Positions 38,897-47,788 of a DNA stretch of 64,000 bases are shown here, piece by piece. The first letter of the stretch is position 1; every line of letters begins with the position of its first letter. A model generated the notes under the pieces. The model searched no databases, was not told where the DNA came from, and worked only from the letters and a program-made list of their open reading frames with translations. This stretch comes from Trichomonas vaginalis G3. Lineage: Eukaryota > Parabasalia > Trichomonadida > Trichomonadidae. Position numbers and translations under genes: made by a program. Location of the stretch: the NCBI RefSeq assembly GCF_026262505.1, contig NC_067203.1, forward strand, positions 7,874,001 to 7,938,000, in the 5' to 3' direction.

Positions 38897-39796
38897 ATGA
38901 CAGAAATTGCAAATCTTCTACAGGTTCCATTAAAACAAGGAACAAACAAAAAGGGTGCATATAATAGAACTATGAAAGTTCCAGACGGAATGAAAGAATT
39001 AGTCCACATTGTTGCCGGTCTTCAAAAGGATGTTAAACAAATGAGAAACGTTTTAACATTACCAGAAGCTCAAGCATATGCCAAACGTCATGGACCAAAT
39101 TGGGAAGCACATGAAGCAGACATTACAGGACCAAATGGAAAGCCTGATGGAATAAATGAAGTCTTTGTTACTGATGGTCAAGGAAATATTAAAGTCATAA
39201 ATGGGTATAAATTAACAATGACGGATTATCCTAAACGTAAAGCATATAATGAACGTTATCCTATGCAATTTGATGAAAATGGAAAAGCTGTTAAACAACA
39301 TATCGGAGACAGTAAAGATGGACCAATTCTTTCATACCGTCATAATCCATATTCTTATTTCAATGAAGAATTAAACGCTATTGAAGAGGGACCGGATGGA
39401 TTACCACGATATGTTAATCAGTTTGATGGTCAATATGCAAATTTGAGACCTGAAATTCCAGCTAAGAAATTCTTTAAAGTTGCTTTATTCGATCCAGTGT
39501 TCAATGAACAGAAAGAAGCAATGAAAGCAGAATTTAAACCAATTCAAGTGGCAAGAATTTCTTCATCTTCACTTTCAGAAGCGTTCAAGGAATTGATAAA
39601 GAAACCACTTTATTCTCAACAAGGTTATAACTTTGATTTAATTAAAGAAAGTGATAGACGTAAATTAGAAAAATCGGATGGTTTTAAGAATGCATGTAAT
39701 GAAATGATTAAAGATATTGTAAATGATAAAATAAGACTGGAAGAAACTCAAACCATTATCAATAACATAATTGGTGCAGTTACAAAGAAAGTATAA
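38897..39796 (+). CDS. Putative virion-associated protein (299 aa)
   Basis: Intact frame. An N-terminal helix ([16 protein letters not shown]) is followed by [19 protein letters not shown] and [11 protein letters not shown], a pattern I associate with uncharacterised proteins of Polintons and related viruses ('...DGIxEVVVxDxxGxIxxVNGY'). The C-terminal half is helical. Its position between ATPase and other late-type genes favours a structural role. Function unproven. Confidence 0.55.
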   Translation: MTEIANLLQVPLKQGTNKKGAYNRTMKVPDGMKELVHIVAGLQKDVKQMRNVLTLPEAQAYAKRHGPNWEAHEADITGPNGKPDGINEVFVTDGQGNIKVINGYKLTMTDYPKRKAYNERYPMQFDENGKAVKQHIGDSKDGPILSYRHNPYSYFNEELNAIEEGPDGLPRYVNQFDGQYANLRPEIPAKKFFKVALFDPVFNEQKEAMKAEFKPIQVARISSSSLSEAFKELIKKPLYSQQGYNFDLIKESDRRKLEKSDGFKNACNEMIKDIVNDKIRLEETQTIINNIIGAVTKKV

Positions 39797-39880
39797 GCAA
39801 ACAAGGAGGAACCTTGGGATATTACCGTAACAACTAAATAAAACTTTAAATATATTTTTCTTTTTTTTATTCAATTATAA

Positions 39881-40537
39881 ATGAGAAGACGTTTCACAAG
39901 TCAAAAGAACACAAACGCAAAAGCAGAGATTACGGTTGGTTATAATGTAAATGATGATAAATCACGAATTATTCAAAATGTTAAAGTTAATGTTAGTCCT
40001 GAATTAACAAGGTCAGCAACTCAACCAAATTTATTAACTCGTGACTTACCGAAAAAGGAGGAGGAGCAAAATAAAGAAGATGGAGACCCAATCATTTTAG
40101 CTGAACCAGGTAAAGAACCTGTTGAAATTCCCACTTATCCAACATACCCAGCACCACTTGATAACCCATATAAAATAGACATTAATTCTGAATTAATGAA
40201 AATATATCGCGATATCATAACTGATAATTATGATTCAATAATAAATTTAATTGACCAATCCGGTTTAATTATTTTACCTTATGAATCATTAATTCACATT
40301 ATCGCCATTCTTTGTGATGTTCAAGATTCAGACGTGAAGATTCAATTTTTCATAGATGATGAGGTTTCATGCTGCGGAACAGTTGCAAAAATAAATCCTA
40401 TAAAGGATATTAGCACAATTAAGATATCAAAGAACGGAACAACAACTGAACTTCATTTAACATATAATGATATTTATAATAAAATAGTTGATGAATATAA
40501 AATATCACTTGAAAAATTCTTTGTTAAGGCTATTTAA
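39881..40537 (+). CDS. Hypothetical Maverick protein (218 aa)
   Basis: Basic N-terminus, acidic Pro-rich linker (about 65-100: KKEEEQNKEDGDP, PTYPTYPAPLDNP), then a globular mixed alpha/beta domain. Leader TTTTTTTTATTCAATTATAAATG. Its stop overlaps the convergent gene's stop by 4 nt. No family recognised. Confidence 0.55.
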   Translation: MRRRFTSQKNTNAKAEITVGYNVNDDKSRIIQNVKVNVSPELTRSATQPNLLTRDLPKKEEEQNKEDGDPIILAEPGKEPVEIPTYPTYPAPLDNPYKIDINSELMKIYRDIITDNYDSIINLIDQSGLIILPYESLIHIIAILCDVQDSDVKIQFFIDDEVSCCGTVAKINPIKDISTIKISKNGTTTELHLTYNDIYNKIVDEYKISLEKFFVKAI

Positions 40538-41013
40538 TATTCAAGCATTAACATTAACGAATAATAATCCTTTGAATCATAATCAATAATAATTGACCTT
40601 TCACCAGTTTCTATCGTTTGTTTTATTTCTTTTTGTTCCCCACTATCTGGATCAGTCATTGTAATTGTTTTTGTTATAGTATCTGCTTTATCTTTAACTT
40701 CAATCTTTTTTCCATCGGGATATTTAAACCAAAATTCCAAAAATTCGATATTGTCAATCTGTTCATATTTTAATCTATCAATTACATTTTTAATACCATC
40801 TGAAAATCTTATGAAATGGTCATTATATGGGTTTGATTGAACTAAATTTGAATGAAGTGAAATATAACCTGATGATGAATATGACATCGACTCATATTTT
40901 CTGAAAACACTAAAATTTATAACATGAATGAATTTCTTATTCGTTGAATTTATGAATTCTTGAGGTAATCTTATTCTAGTTTTATTTATCACTGGAAAAT
41001 AACGCTTTACCAT
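40534..41013 (-). CDS. Hypothetical beta-rich Maverick protein
   Basis: About 159 residues from the ATG at 41,013; upstream non-ATG extension rejected. Beta-rich pattern with YSSSGYISLHSNL, DHFIRFSDGIKN, EFLEFWFKYPDGKKIEV, then KTITMTDPDSGEQKEI. It forms a divergent pair with the next gene across only 20 bp. A minor capsid/penton-type role is possible from context; not recognised directly. Confidence 0.5.
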   Translation of the reverse strand: MVKRYFPVINKTRIRLPQEFINSTNKKFIHVINFSVFRKYESMSYSSSGYISLHSNLVQSNPYNDHFIRFSDGIKNVIDRLKYEQIDNIEFLEFWFKYPDGKKIEVKDKADTITKTITMTDPDSGEQKEIKQTIETGERSIIIDYDSKDYYSLMLMLEY

Positions 41014-41033
41014 ATTTTTAATCGTAATAAAAA
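41014..41033. promoter_or_regulatory. 20-bp bidirectional element promoter
   Basis: ATTTTTAATCGTAATAAAAA separates two divergent ATGs. Read either way it gives T-run, spacer, then A-rich start context. The same arrangement occurs at 62,502-62,519. Confidence 0.5.
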
Positions 41034-41714
41034 ATGTCAATTATCAATATTATTTCGAATAATAGTTGTGAATTAAATTTAACAGTTAGTGGAATTTATA
41101 ATGTTACTCTCGTTTCTGTGAGTGGTAAATTTAATCCCATTCTTTTAGACCCTTCAGATTATATATCATTTATTAAAGATGACCATGAAAAAACGTATGA
41201 TATGTATATAAATAATGTGATAGTGAGGGGGGATATTAACACAATTTTAAGTTATTTAAATGAATCATTTATCGTATGGTATGAAGAAAATTTTAAATCA
41301 AAACCCGATAAACTTTTTGAACTTGATGAAATAAATAACCTTATTAAATTTCCGCTGAAAATTAAATTTTGTACTCCTCGTCTTCGTTCATTGTTGGGGA
41401 TATTAAATTTTGAAAAAGATGTTGGGGATGTTTTGTATTCTGACACTGGTTCCAATTTCATTTTAATCAAATGTGATAAAGTTAATACCCCAATGAGATT
41501 TTCACATCAAACATTAGACCCTAACTCTTACCCATCAATACAAAACATTTTATCCATCAACTTAAACATATTTTCTTTATCATATCCATTTCAATTATCC
41601 GGGAATTCATTTATTCTTCATTCAAAAGATTTATCAAATATTAAATTTAGAATAACTGACCTATTTGATTGTGATTTAGAATTCATGAATGAATATTATG
41701 GCAATTTCAAATAG
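41034..41714 (+). CDS. Hypothetical beta-rich Maverick protein (226 aa)
   Basis: Intact frame, strongly beta: CELNLTVSGIYNVTLVSVSG, SNFILIKCDKV, NSFILHSKDLSNIKFRITDLFDCDLEF near the C-terminus. The ending resembles that of minor structural proteins I have seen in Polinton-like viruses, with a surface-loop 'L..I.FRITD.....L.F' strand pair, but I cannot name a family. Likely structural by context. Confidence 0.5.
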   Translation: MSIINIISNNSCELNLTVSGIYNVTLVSVSGKFNPILLDPSDYISFIKDDHEKTYDMYINNVIVRGDINTILSYLNESFIVWYEENFKSKPDKLFELDEINNLIKFPLKIKFCTPRLRSLLGILNFEKDVGDVLYSDTGSNFILIKCDKVNTPMRFSHQTLDPNSYPSIQNILSINLNIFSLSYPFQLSGNSFILHSKDLSNIKFRITDLFDCDLEFMNEYYGNFK

Positions 41715-41767
41715 AAAAAATAGCTGATGAGATAACGGATTTAAATATTTATTTTAAATCGTAATAA

Positions 41768-43979
41768 ATGATTAAACAACAGCAACCACAGACCATTACA
41801 TACGCCACATATGCATATAATTCAAAGACGGCAGAACAAACGCAAAGGTTGAAATATGGAGATTTGGAGATAGTATTGAAAATGACCATTTTGAATTCGT
41901 TTGCAAAGGTGGTGCGGTGATATCAAATATAAAAGAAATTTTATTTATGAATTCAAAAATTAAAGGTATAACGGATGATATAACATCAATTCCACCAGAA
42001 GAACAGAGATATTACGCATTAAATGCATTTCCTAAAGTTTTGAAGATTGGAAGATTTAATTTAAATGAGGAATTCATAAAAGGTTTCCTAAATGACATAA
42101 TGAAGAAGCAGATAAAACATATGTTAACGATGAGTTAGCATATGTGGCTGTGCGTTAGTGAAGAAGGCAGATAAGGAATATGTGGATGAAAAAGATAATG
42201 AAATTATAGAAAGGGTTGAATGGTATCATGAACGGACATCAAGATTTTTAAAAACTAAAGCTGATACAGGATGGGTTTCAGGATGTTTAGACCTTAAAGC
42301 AGATAAAATATTAGTTAACGATGAGTTAAATAAGAAGGCAGATAAGGAATACGTTGATACTGAGTTAGCAAAGAAAGCTGATATATCATTTGTTAATGAA
42401 GAAATAAAACAATCGGAGGTCTATTTTACCCCACCATTTTTAAATTTTATGAAATCATCAGATAAAACATTTGAAGATATTGAATGGTTATGTTTCGATG
42501 GGGTGACCATGTATTTATTTTATACAGGCGGAGTGCTTTATTATTTTAAAACAAATGATTTTAAAAACTATGAATCATTTACTCCATCCGTTTTGAATCC
42601 TGATACACGAGAGCCAATCATTAATCCAAGAATTTTTTATGTTGAATATAATAACGGCAAATTTATGGGAATGATAACGGTTGGAGATGATTTTTGCCCT
42701 TGTTATTCATTCGATTGTATCCAATGGTTCAAATGTAATTTAAATCAAGATGTTTAAATTTAAATATTCCAAATAATCCTATTAGATGTGTTAATAATAA
42801 ATGGGTACTAATTTATGAAGTCAATCAAATTTTCATTAGTGAGGATGGGATAAATTATTATATGTTTAGTTGATGTCATCAGATTTGAAAATTGATTATA
42901 CAAGTAAATGGTATTACATTAACAACATGTGTTTTATCCTACAAAATGATAAAATTTATAGATCATATTCAATACCATTTGGTCGTTTTGAACAAATTTT
43001 TCAAGCTGATGGAGACATTGAAGCTTTATGTTATGCTTCAAATGTTTGTGTTCTTGTTTCAGGTAGTATGTTGTATTCATATCCTGTAAGTTATAACAGA
43101 CATATTTATTTATCACAAGATTTTTCACAGGATCCAGAGAAAACACCAAATTGGGAATTGGTTTATTCATTCACTCCAAAATTTACTCGAAATTATAGAT
43201 TTACAAATTTGTTTTTATATTGATGGTATTTCATTGCTTTTGGATGTGGTGATTTAGTAAATATCAGTAGTGATGGAAAAAATTGGTCTGAAATCACAAA
43301 ATTTCAAGATGTTAAAAAAGCAATTTTCAAAAATAATATGTTAATATTGATGACAATACCAATTTTAACTTCTTACACGATTTCAATATTATATAATAAA
43401 TTCAATATTCATAATGGATTAGAGAAGAAAGCAGATAAGGAATGGGTTAATACTAAATTAGAGAAGAAAGCAGATAAGGAATGGGTTAATACTGAGTTAA
43501 AGAAGAAAGCAGATAAGGAATATGTTAATACTAAATTAAATACAATGTTTGAGATGATTTACCCCATTGGTTCAATATATACATCAATGAATTCAACAAA
43601 TCCATCAACATTATTTGGATTTGGTACATGGCAGCAGATAACCGATCGTTTTTTATATTGTACAAACTCATCAAAACAAACCGGTGGAAGTAAAACAATT
43701 ACGGGTGAAAATTTACCTGCTCACAGTCATTACGTTAATTTAAACACAACCGAAGCAGGATGGCATAAGCATAGATATTGGGATTGGTCAGGAATGACAA
43801 AAGGTAAAGGATATGATGTTAAAGATGACGTTAAATTTGCTATTAATTGTTACTGGAACGATACACAGGGTTCAGGTAATCATACACATAATGTTTCAGG
43901 ATATACACAAACGACGGGACAGAGTAAAGATTACATGCCGCCCTATATGACAGTTTATGCATGGTTTCGGACGGATTGA
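41768..43979 (+). pseudogene. Phage-tail-fibre-like protein with collar domain, broken
   Basis: About 730 codons interrupted by at least four frameshifts or stops (near 41,900, 42,130, 42,757-42,870, 43,223). In order: N-terminal region; KADKEYVDTELAKKAD coiled-coil repeats; a region with Asp-box-like blades (SEDGINYY, SSDGKNW, SFDCIQW); more KADKEWVNTKLEKKAD repeats; then a tail-collar domain (YPIGSIYTSMNSTNP, LFGFGTWQQI, GGSKTITGENLPAHSH, TTGQSKDYMPPYMTVYAW). KADK repeats plus collar domain are typical of bacteriophage tail fibres. A host-surface attachment fibre is the natural inference. Confidence 0.8.
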
Positions 43980-44044
43980 AAGTCCTGAGCTCCAATTCAG
44001 CATACCTCATTAATGAAATTACAGAATTTTTGAATAAATGAGGG

Positions 44045-44856
44045 GGTTACCATGTGCTACCAGGTAAACTAACTTCTTTTAAAAAATGAGACAACATGAC
44101 ATTTAGACAACAACACAGGAGGAAGGCATTTATGAATTATTTTTGAAGAACTGTAGGTGCTACCATGTTACCATGTGCTACCAGGTAAACTAACTTCTTT
44201 TAAAAAATGAGACAACATGACATTTAGACAACAACACAGGAGGAAGGCATTTATGAATTATTTTTGAAGAACTGTAGGTGCTACCATGTTACCATGTGCT
44301 ACCAGGTAAACTAACTTCTTTTAAAAAATGAGACAACATGACATTTAGACAACAACACAGGAGGAAGGCATTTATGAATTATTTTTGAAGAACTGTAGGT
44401 GCTACCATGTTACCATGTGCTACCAGGTAAACTAACTTCTTTTAAAAAATGAGACAACATGACATTTAGACAACAACACAGGAGGAAGGCATTTATGAAT
44501 TATTTTTGAAGAACTGTAGGTGCTACCATGTTACCATGTGCTACCAGGTAAACTAACTTCTTTTAAAAAATGAGACAACATGACATTTAGACAACAACAC
44601 AGGAGGAAGGCATTTATGAATTATTTTTGAAGAACTGTAGGTGCTACCATGTTACCATGTGCTACCAGGTAAACTAACTTCTTTTAAAAAATGAGACAAC
44701 ATGACATTTAGACAACAACACAGGAGGAAGGCATTTATGAATTATTTTTGAAGAACTGTAGGTGCTACCATGTTACCATGTGCTACCAGGTAAACTAACT
44801 TCTTTTAAAAAATGAGACAACATGACATTTAGACAACAACACAGGAGGAAGGCAAA
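44045..44856. repeat. Seven 121-bp tandem repeats left of primase-helicase
   Basis: Units start with CATGTGCTACCAGGTAAAC at 44,051, 44,172, 44,293, 44,414, 44,535, 44,656 and 44,777; the last is truncated at about 44,856, 20 bp from the helicase stop. Copies are almost identical, so the array is recent. Inverted relatives lie at 47,255-47,788. Confidence 0.9.
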
Positions 44857-44875
44857 AATAAATTCAAATCATACT

Positions 44876-47188
44876 TTATAAAGCTTCATTTACAGGTATT
44901 TCATCGTCAGTAAATGAATCCTCATTATCGTTTAGTTCAACCTGTTTATATAATCCTTTCATTTCTTCTTTCAAAACATAACACCATGTTTGTTTACCGT
45001 CTATTCTTCTATGTTTCCTATCACATTTATCCTTAATACTCATTTGAAAATTCTTGTCTTTCATGTCTGATGGTTTGCAGAATAGAGCATTTTTACACGT
45101 CATACCTGCACACAATTCATCATAATGTGTATTTATCCATACATCTAAAGGATTTGTTGATAATTCAATTAAATCTTGTTTGGCTTCAGTCATCGGTATG
45201 ATTCGTACATTAAATGATGAAAGGTCGTAATTGATAAAATACGTCAGTAAATTATCATAAAATTCCTTTGTGCATGAATCCATTAAATTCTTGAAGTAAT
45301 CAAATTGACCCTTGAATTTACCATTAACCCTTAAAACTACGTATCTTCTGTCTCCAACTTCAATTTTAACAGGGTAAACGTTATTAGTTACGAAAATGAA
45401 ATTGGCAACATTCTGAGCAGTTCTTCTGGGTTGATTCTTTTCATTAATTCTAATCTCATTATCCGTTATAATTGATTTCAAAGCGTTGAAGTTTGCGAGT
45501 CTGTCTTCACCAACATTCTTGAGTTCATTAAGTACAAGAAACATTTTATTTTCAACTACTGAGTTGAAATTACCCGTTAACTCACTTATTTCAGTAATGT
45601 TTTTGCATGAATAACCAGCGAGAAGTTCAGAAATAATGTCTGTGAATCTGTTTTTACCTGTTCCCTGAAGTCCTTTCAAAATAATTGCTGTTTCATTCTT
45701 GATTCCAGGATGTTGAATCATTGATGCAATCCAGCCGAGTAGATATTTATACACTTCATCGTTATTATCACAAATGGCTTCATTAATGAAATTCATAAAC
45801 ATCTCAATTTTTGAGTAATCTGTTTTTTCGAGAATGTTGTATTTATAACCTTGAAACGTTGAGAAAACATCTGGGGAATCAGATTTAAAGCAAACACCCT
45901 TAACGGTTAATGAAGACAATTGATTTAATAGTACATCCCATGCTGTTATTGTTTTACCTTCTTCTTTAAATAATTTAATCATTTTGAGTGACTCTTTCAT
46001 GTTTGATTGAAGAACGAATGATATTTGATTCATTTTATCATGAATATTATAGTCTTTTTGAATGAAGTATTTGTTTCCACAATCTACAAAACGAATGACA
46101 CGTGATAAATCCTCAATTACTTCAGAACTGTTTTTATACTGATGATTTTCAGCTTTACGTCTAATATCTGTTATCAAAAACGAGTCATCAAGTTTTATAT
46201 CAAATGTTATTTTTGGCTTACGTAATAAAGGTAAAACATATTCATCATAATATTCCTTTTGATAAAGTTTTAGAATCTTTACCAAAACAAATGGAGAAGT
46301 CATTAAATGTGCATATCTATCACGTGCTTTTTCAAAATTACTTTTTGCATTTTCTGTTAAACTGCAGAAGTTATAAACGTTATCGTATGCTTCATTAATT
46401 AAATGATTAGGTAACGAATTAATAGCTTGAAACAGTGTGAATAATGTAACTTCTTTTTCTAAATTCATGTTTCCACCGTCATTATGTACTTCAAAATCAC
46501 TGATGCCATCAACTATGCTCTGGGCAAGTTTATCGTCAATGTTTACATCTTTGTTTTCATTCATGATAGTCTTTATTTCTTCGTTCTTCTGTTCAACTCT
46601 TACCTTAATATTCAAATCATTTAATATATCATTCACTGTTCTGGTTAATGTTGAATCATAACTTCCACGAATGAATGAGTATGTATTGATTGGTTCTGAT
46701 GCATTCTTGCGAACTCTTGAATCAGCCATAACCACTAATGAACGCTTTGAATCATCCATTGAAGTCATGATATCGATATCATAATCATTGCAGGAATAAC
46801 ATTTAATCATTCTGTTCGAGGTTGAATAGAAGAAATTAGTGTTGCAATAAATGTGAAGACCTCCTGAAGCGGTTTTAACGATAACATCTTTATCCGAAAG
46901 TTTTGATAAAATGTCTTTTCTAACTGTTTCTTTAAGTTCGTCATTGTACGATTTATTGATATCAACATCTATAATCGTTAAATTTGAAATTTTATTTACT
47001 AATAAAGCCATACCAGTTTTCCTTCCTCTTCCTCCATCGTGTTTGAGGTAGTTATGTAAATCAATCTTGTTTTCACCAATTCTTTCGTTGAGGGTTTTAG
47101 TTTCTGCCACAACTAATTCCTCAACTAATGAATCAATAACTTTTTCATCAGAAACGATATAGGTGCTGTTGCTGTTTGTTGCTGTCAT
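44876..47188 (-). CDS. AEP primase-D5/SF3 helicase fusion
   Basis: 770 residues, intact. N-terminal archaeo-eukaryotic primase-like domain: metal-binding IIDVDI (Asp74, Asp76) and KTASGGLHIYC (about 105-115). C-terminal SF3 helicase: Walker A KGLQGTGKNRF near residue 500, Walker B MFLVLNELK, sensor-1 FIFVTNN, and the arginine-containing GDRRYVVL. This architecture is found in D5-like replication proteins of large DNA viruses, virophages and some Polinton-like viruses. It sits between inverted-repeat arrays and is absent from Maverick 1. Leader TTTTTTATTCCTATATAAATG. Confidence 0.85.
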   Translation of the reverse strand: MTATNSNSTYIVSDEKVIDSLVEELVVAETKTLNERIGENKIDLHNYLKHDGGRGRKTGMALLVNKISNLTIIDVDINKSYNDELKETVRKDILSKLSDKDVIVKTASGGLHIYCNTNFFYSTSNRMIKCYSCNDYDIDIMTSMDDSKRSLVVMADSRVRKNASEPINTYSFIRGSYDSTLTRTVNDILNDLNIKVRVEQKNEEIKTIMNENKDVNIDDKLAQSIVDGISDFEVHNDGGNMNLEKEVTLFTLFQAINSLPNHLINEAYDNVYNFCSLTENAKSNFEKARDRYAHLMTSPFVLVKILKLYQKEYYDEYVLPLLRKPKITFDIKLDDSFLITDIRRKAENHQYKNSSEVIEDLSRVIRFVDCGNKYFIQKDYNIHDKMNQISFVLQSNMKESLKMIKLFKEEGKTITAWDVLLNQLSSLTVKGVCFKSDSPDVFSTFQGYKYNILEKTDYSKIEMFMNFINEAICDNNDEVYKYLLGWIASMIQHPGIKNETAIILKGLQGTGKNRFTDIISELLAGYSCKNITEISELTGNFNSVVENKMFLVLNELKNVGEDRLANFNALKSIITDNEIRINEKNQPRRTAQNVANFIFVTNNVYPVKIEVGDRRYVVLRVNGKFKGQFDYFKNLMDSCTKEFYDNLLTYFINYDLSSFNVRIIPMTEAKQDLIELSTNPLDVWINTHYDELCAGMTCKNALFCKPSDMKDKNFQMSIKDKCDRKHRRIDGKQTWCYVLKEEMKGLYKQVELNDNEDSFTDDEIPVNEAL

Positions 47189-47254
47189 TTATATAGGAAT
47201 AAAAAAATAAAAATAATTTTAAAACTAACCTTATTTTTGGGCTGTATCAAATTT

Positions 47255-47788
47255 CCTGTGTTGTTGTCTAAATGTCATGTTGTCTCATTTTTTAAAAGAA
47301 GTTAGTTGACCTGGTAGCACATGGTAACATGGTAGCACCTACAGTTCTTCAAAAATAATTCATAACTGCCTTCCTCTCGTGTTGTTGACACAATGTCATG
47401 TCGTCAACATGACAACATGGTAGCACCTACAGTTCTTCAAAAATAATTCATAACTGCCTTCCTCCTGTGTTGTTGTCTAAATGTCATGTTGTCTCATTTT
47501 TTAAAAGAAGTTAGTTGACCTGGTAGCACATGGTAACATGGTAGCACCTACAGTTCTTCAAAAATAATTCATAACTGCCTTCCTCTCGTGTTGTTGACAC
47601 AATGTCATGTCGTCAACATGACAACATGGTAGCACCTACAGTTCTTCAAAAATAATTCATAACTGCCTTCCTCCTGTGTTGTTGTCTAAATGTCATGTTG
47701 TCTCATTTTTTAAAAGAAGTTAGTTGACCTGGTAGCACATGGTAACATGGTAGCACCTACAGTTCTTCAAAAATAATTCATAACTGTT
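47255..47788. repeat. Inverted-repeat array right of primase-helicase
   Basis: Composite units of 209 bp (CCTGTGTTGTTGTCTAAATG at 47,255, 47,464 and 47,673), each a full copy and a shortened copy of the left-array unit in opposite orientation. The outer edge at about 47,788 abuts PolB codons directly. A TGTTGACGAC-like segment in the short units is itself palindromic. Confidence 0.9.

Noticed and set aside
44045..44856. CRISPR-like periodic array
   Set aside because: The units are 121 bp and nearly identical along their whole length, with no alternating short repeat and unique spacer, in a eukaryotic context.
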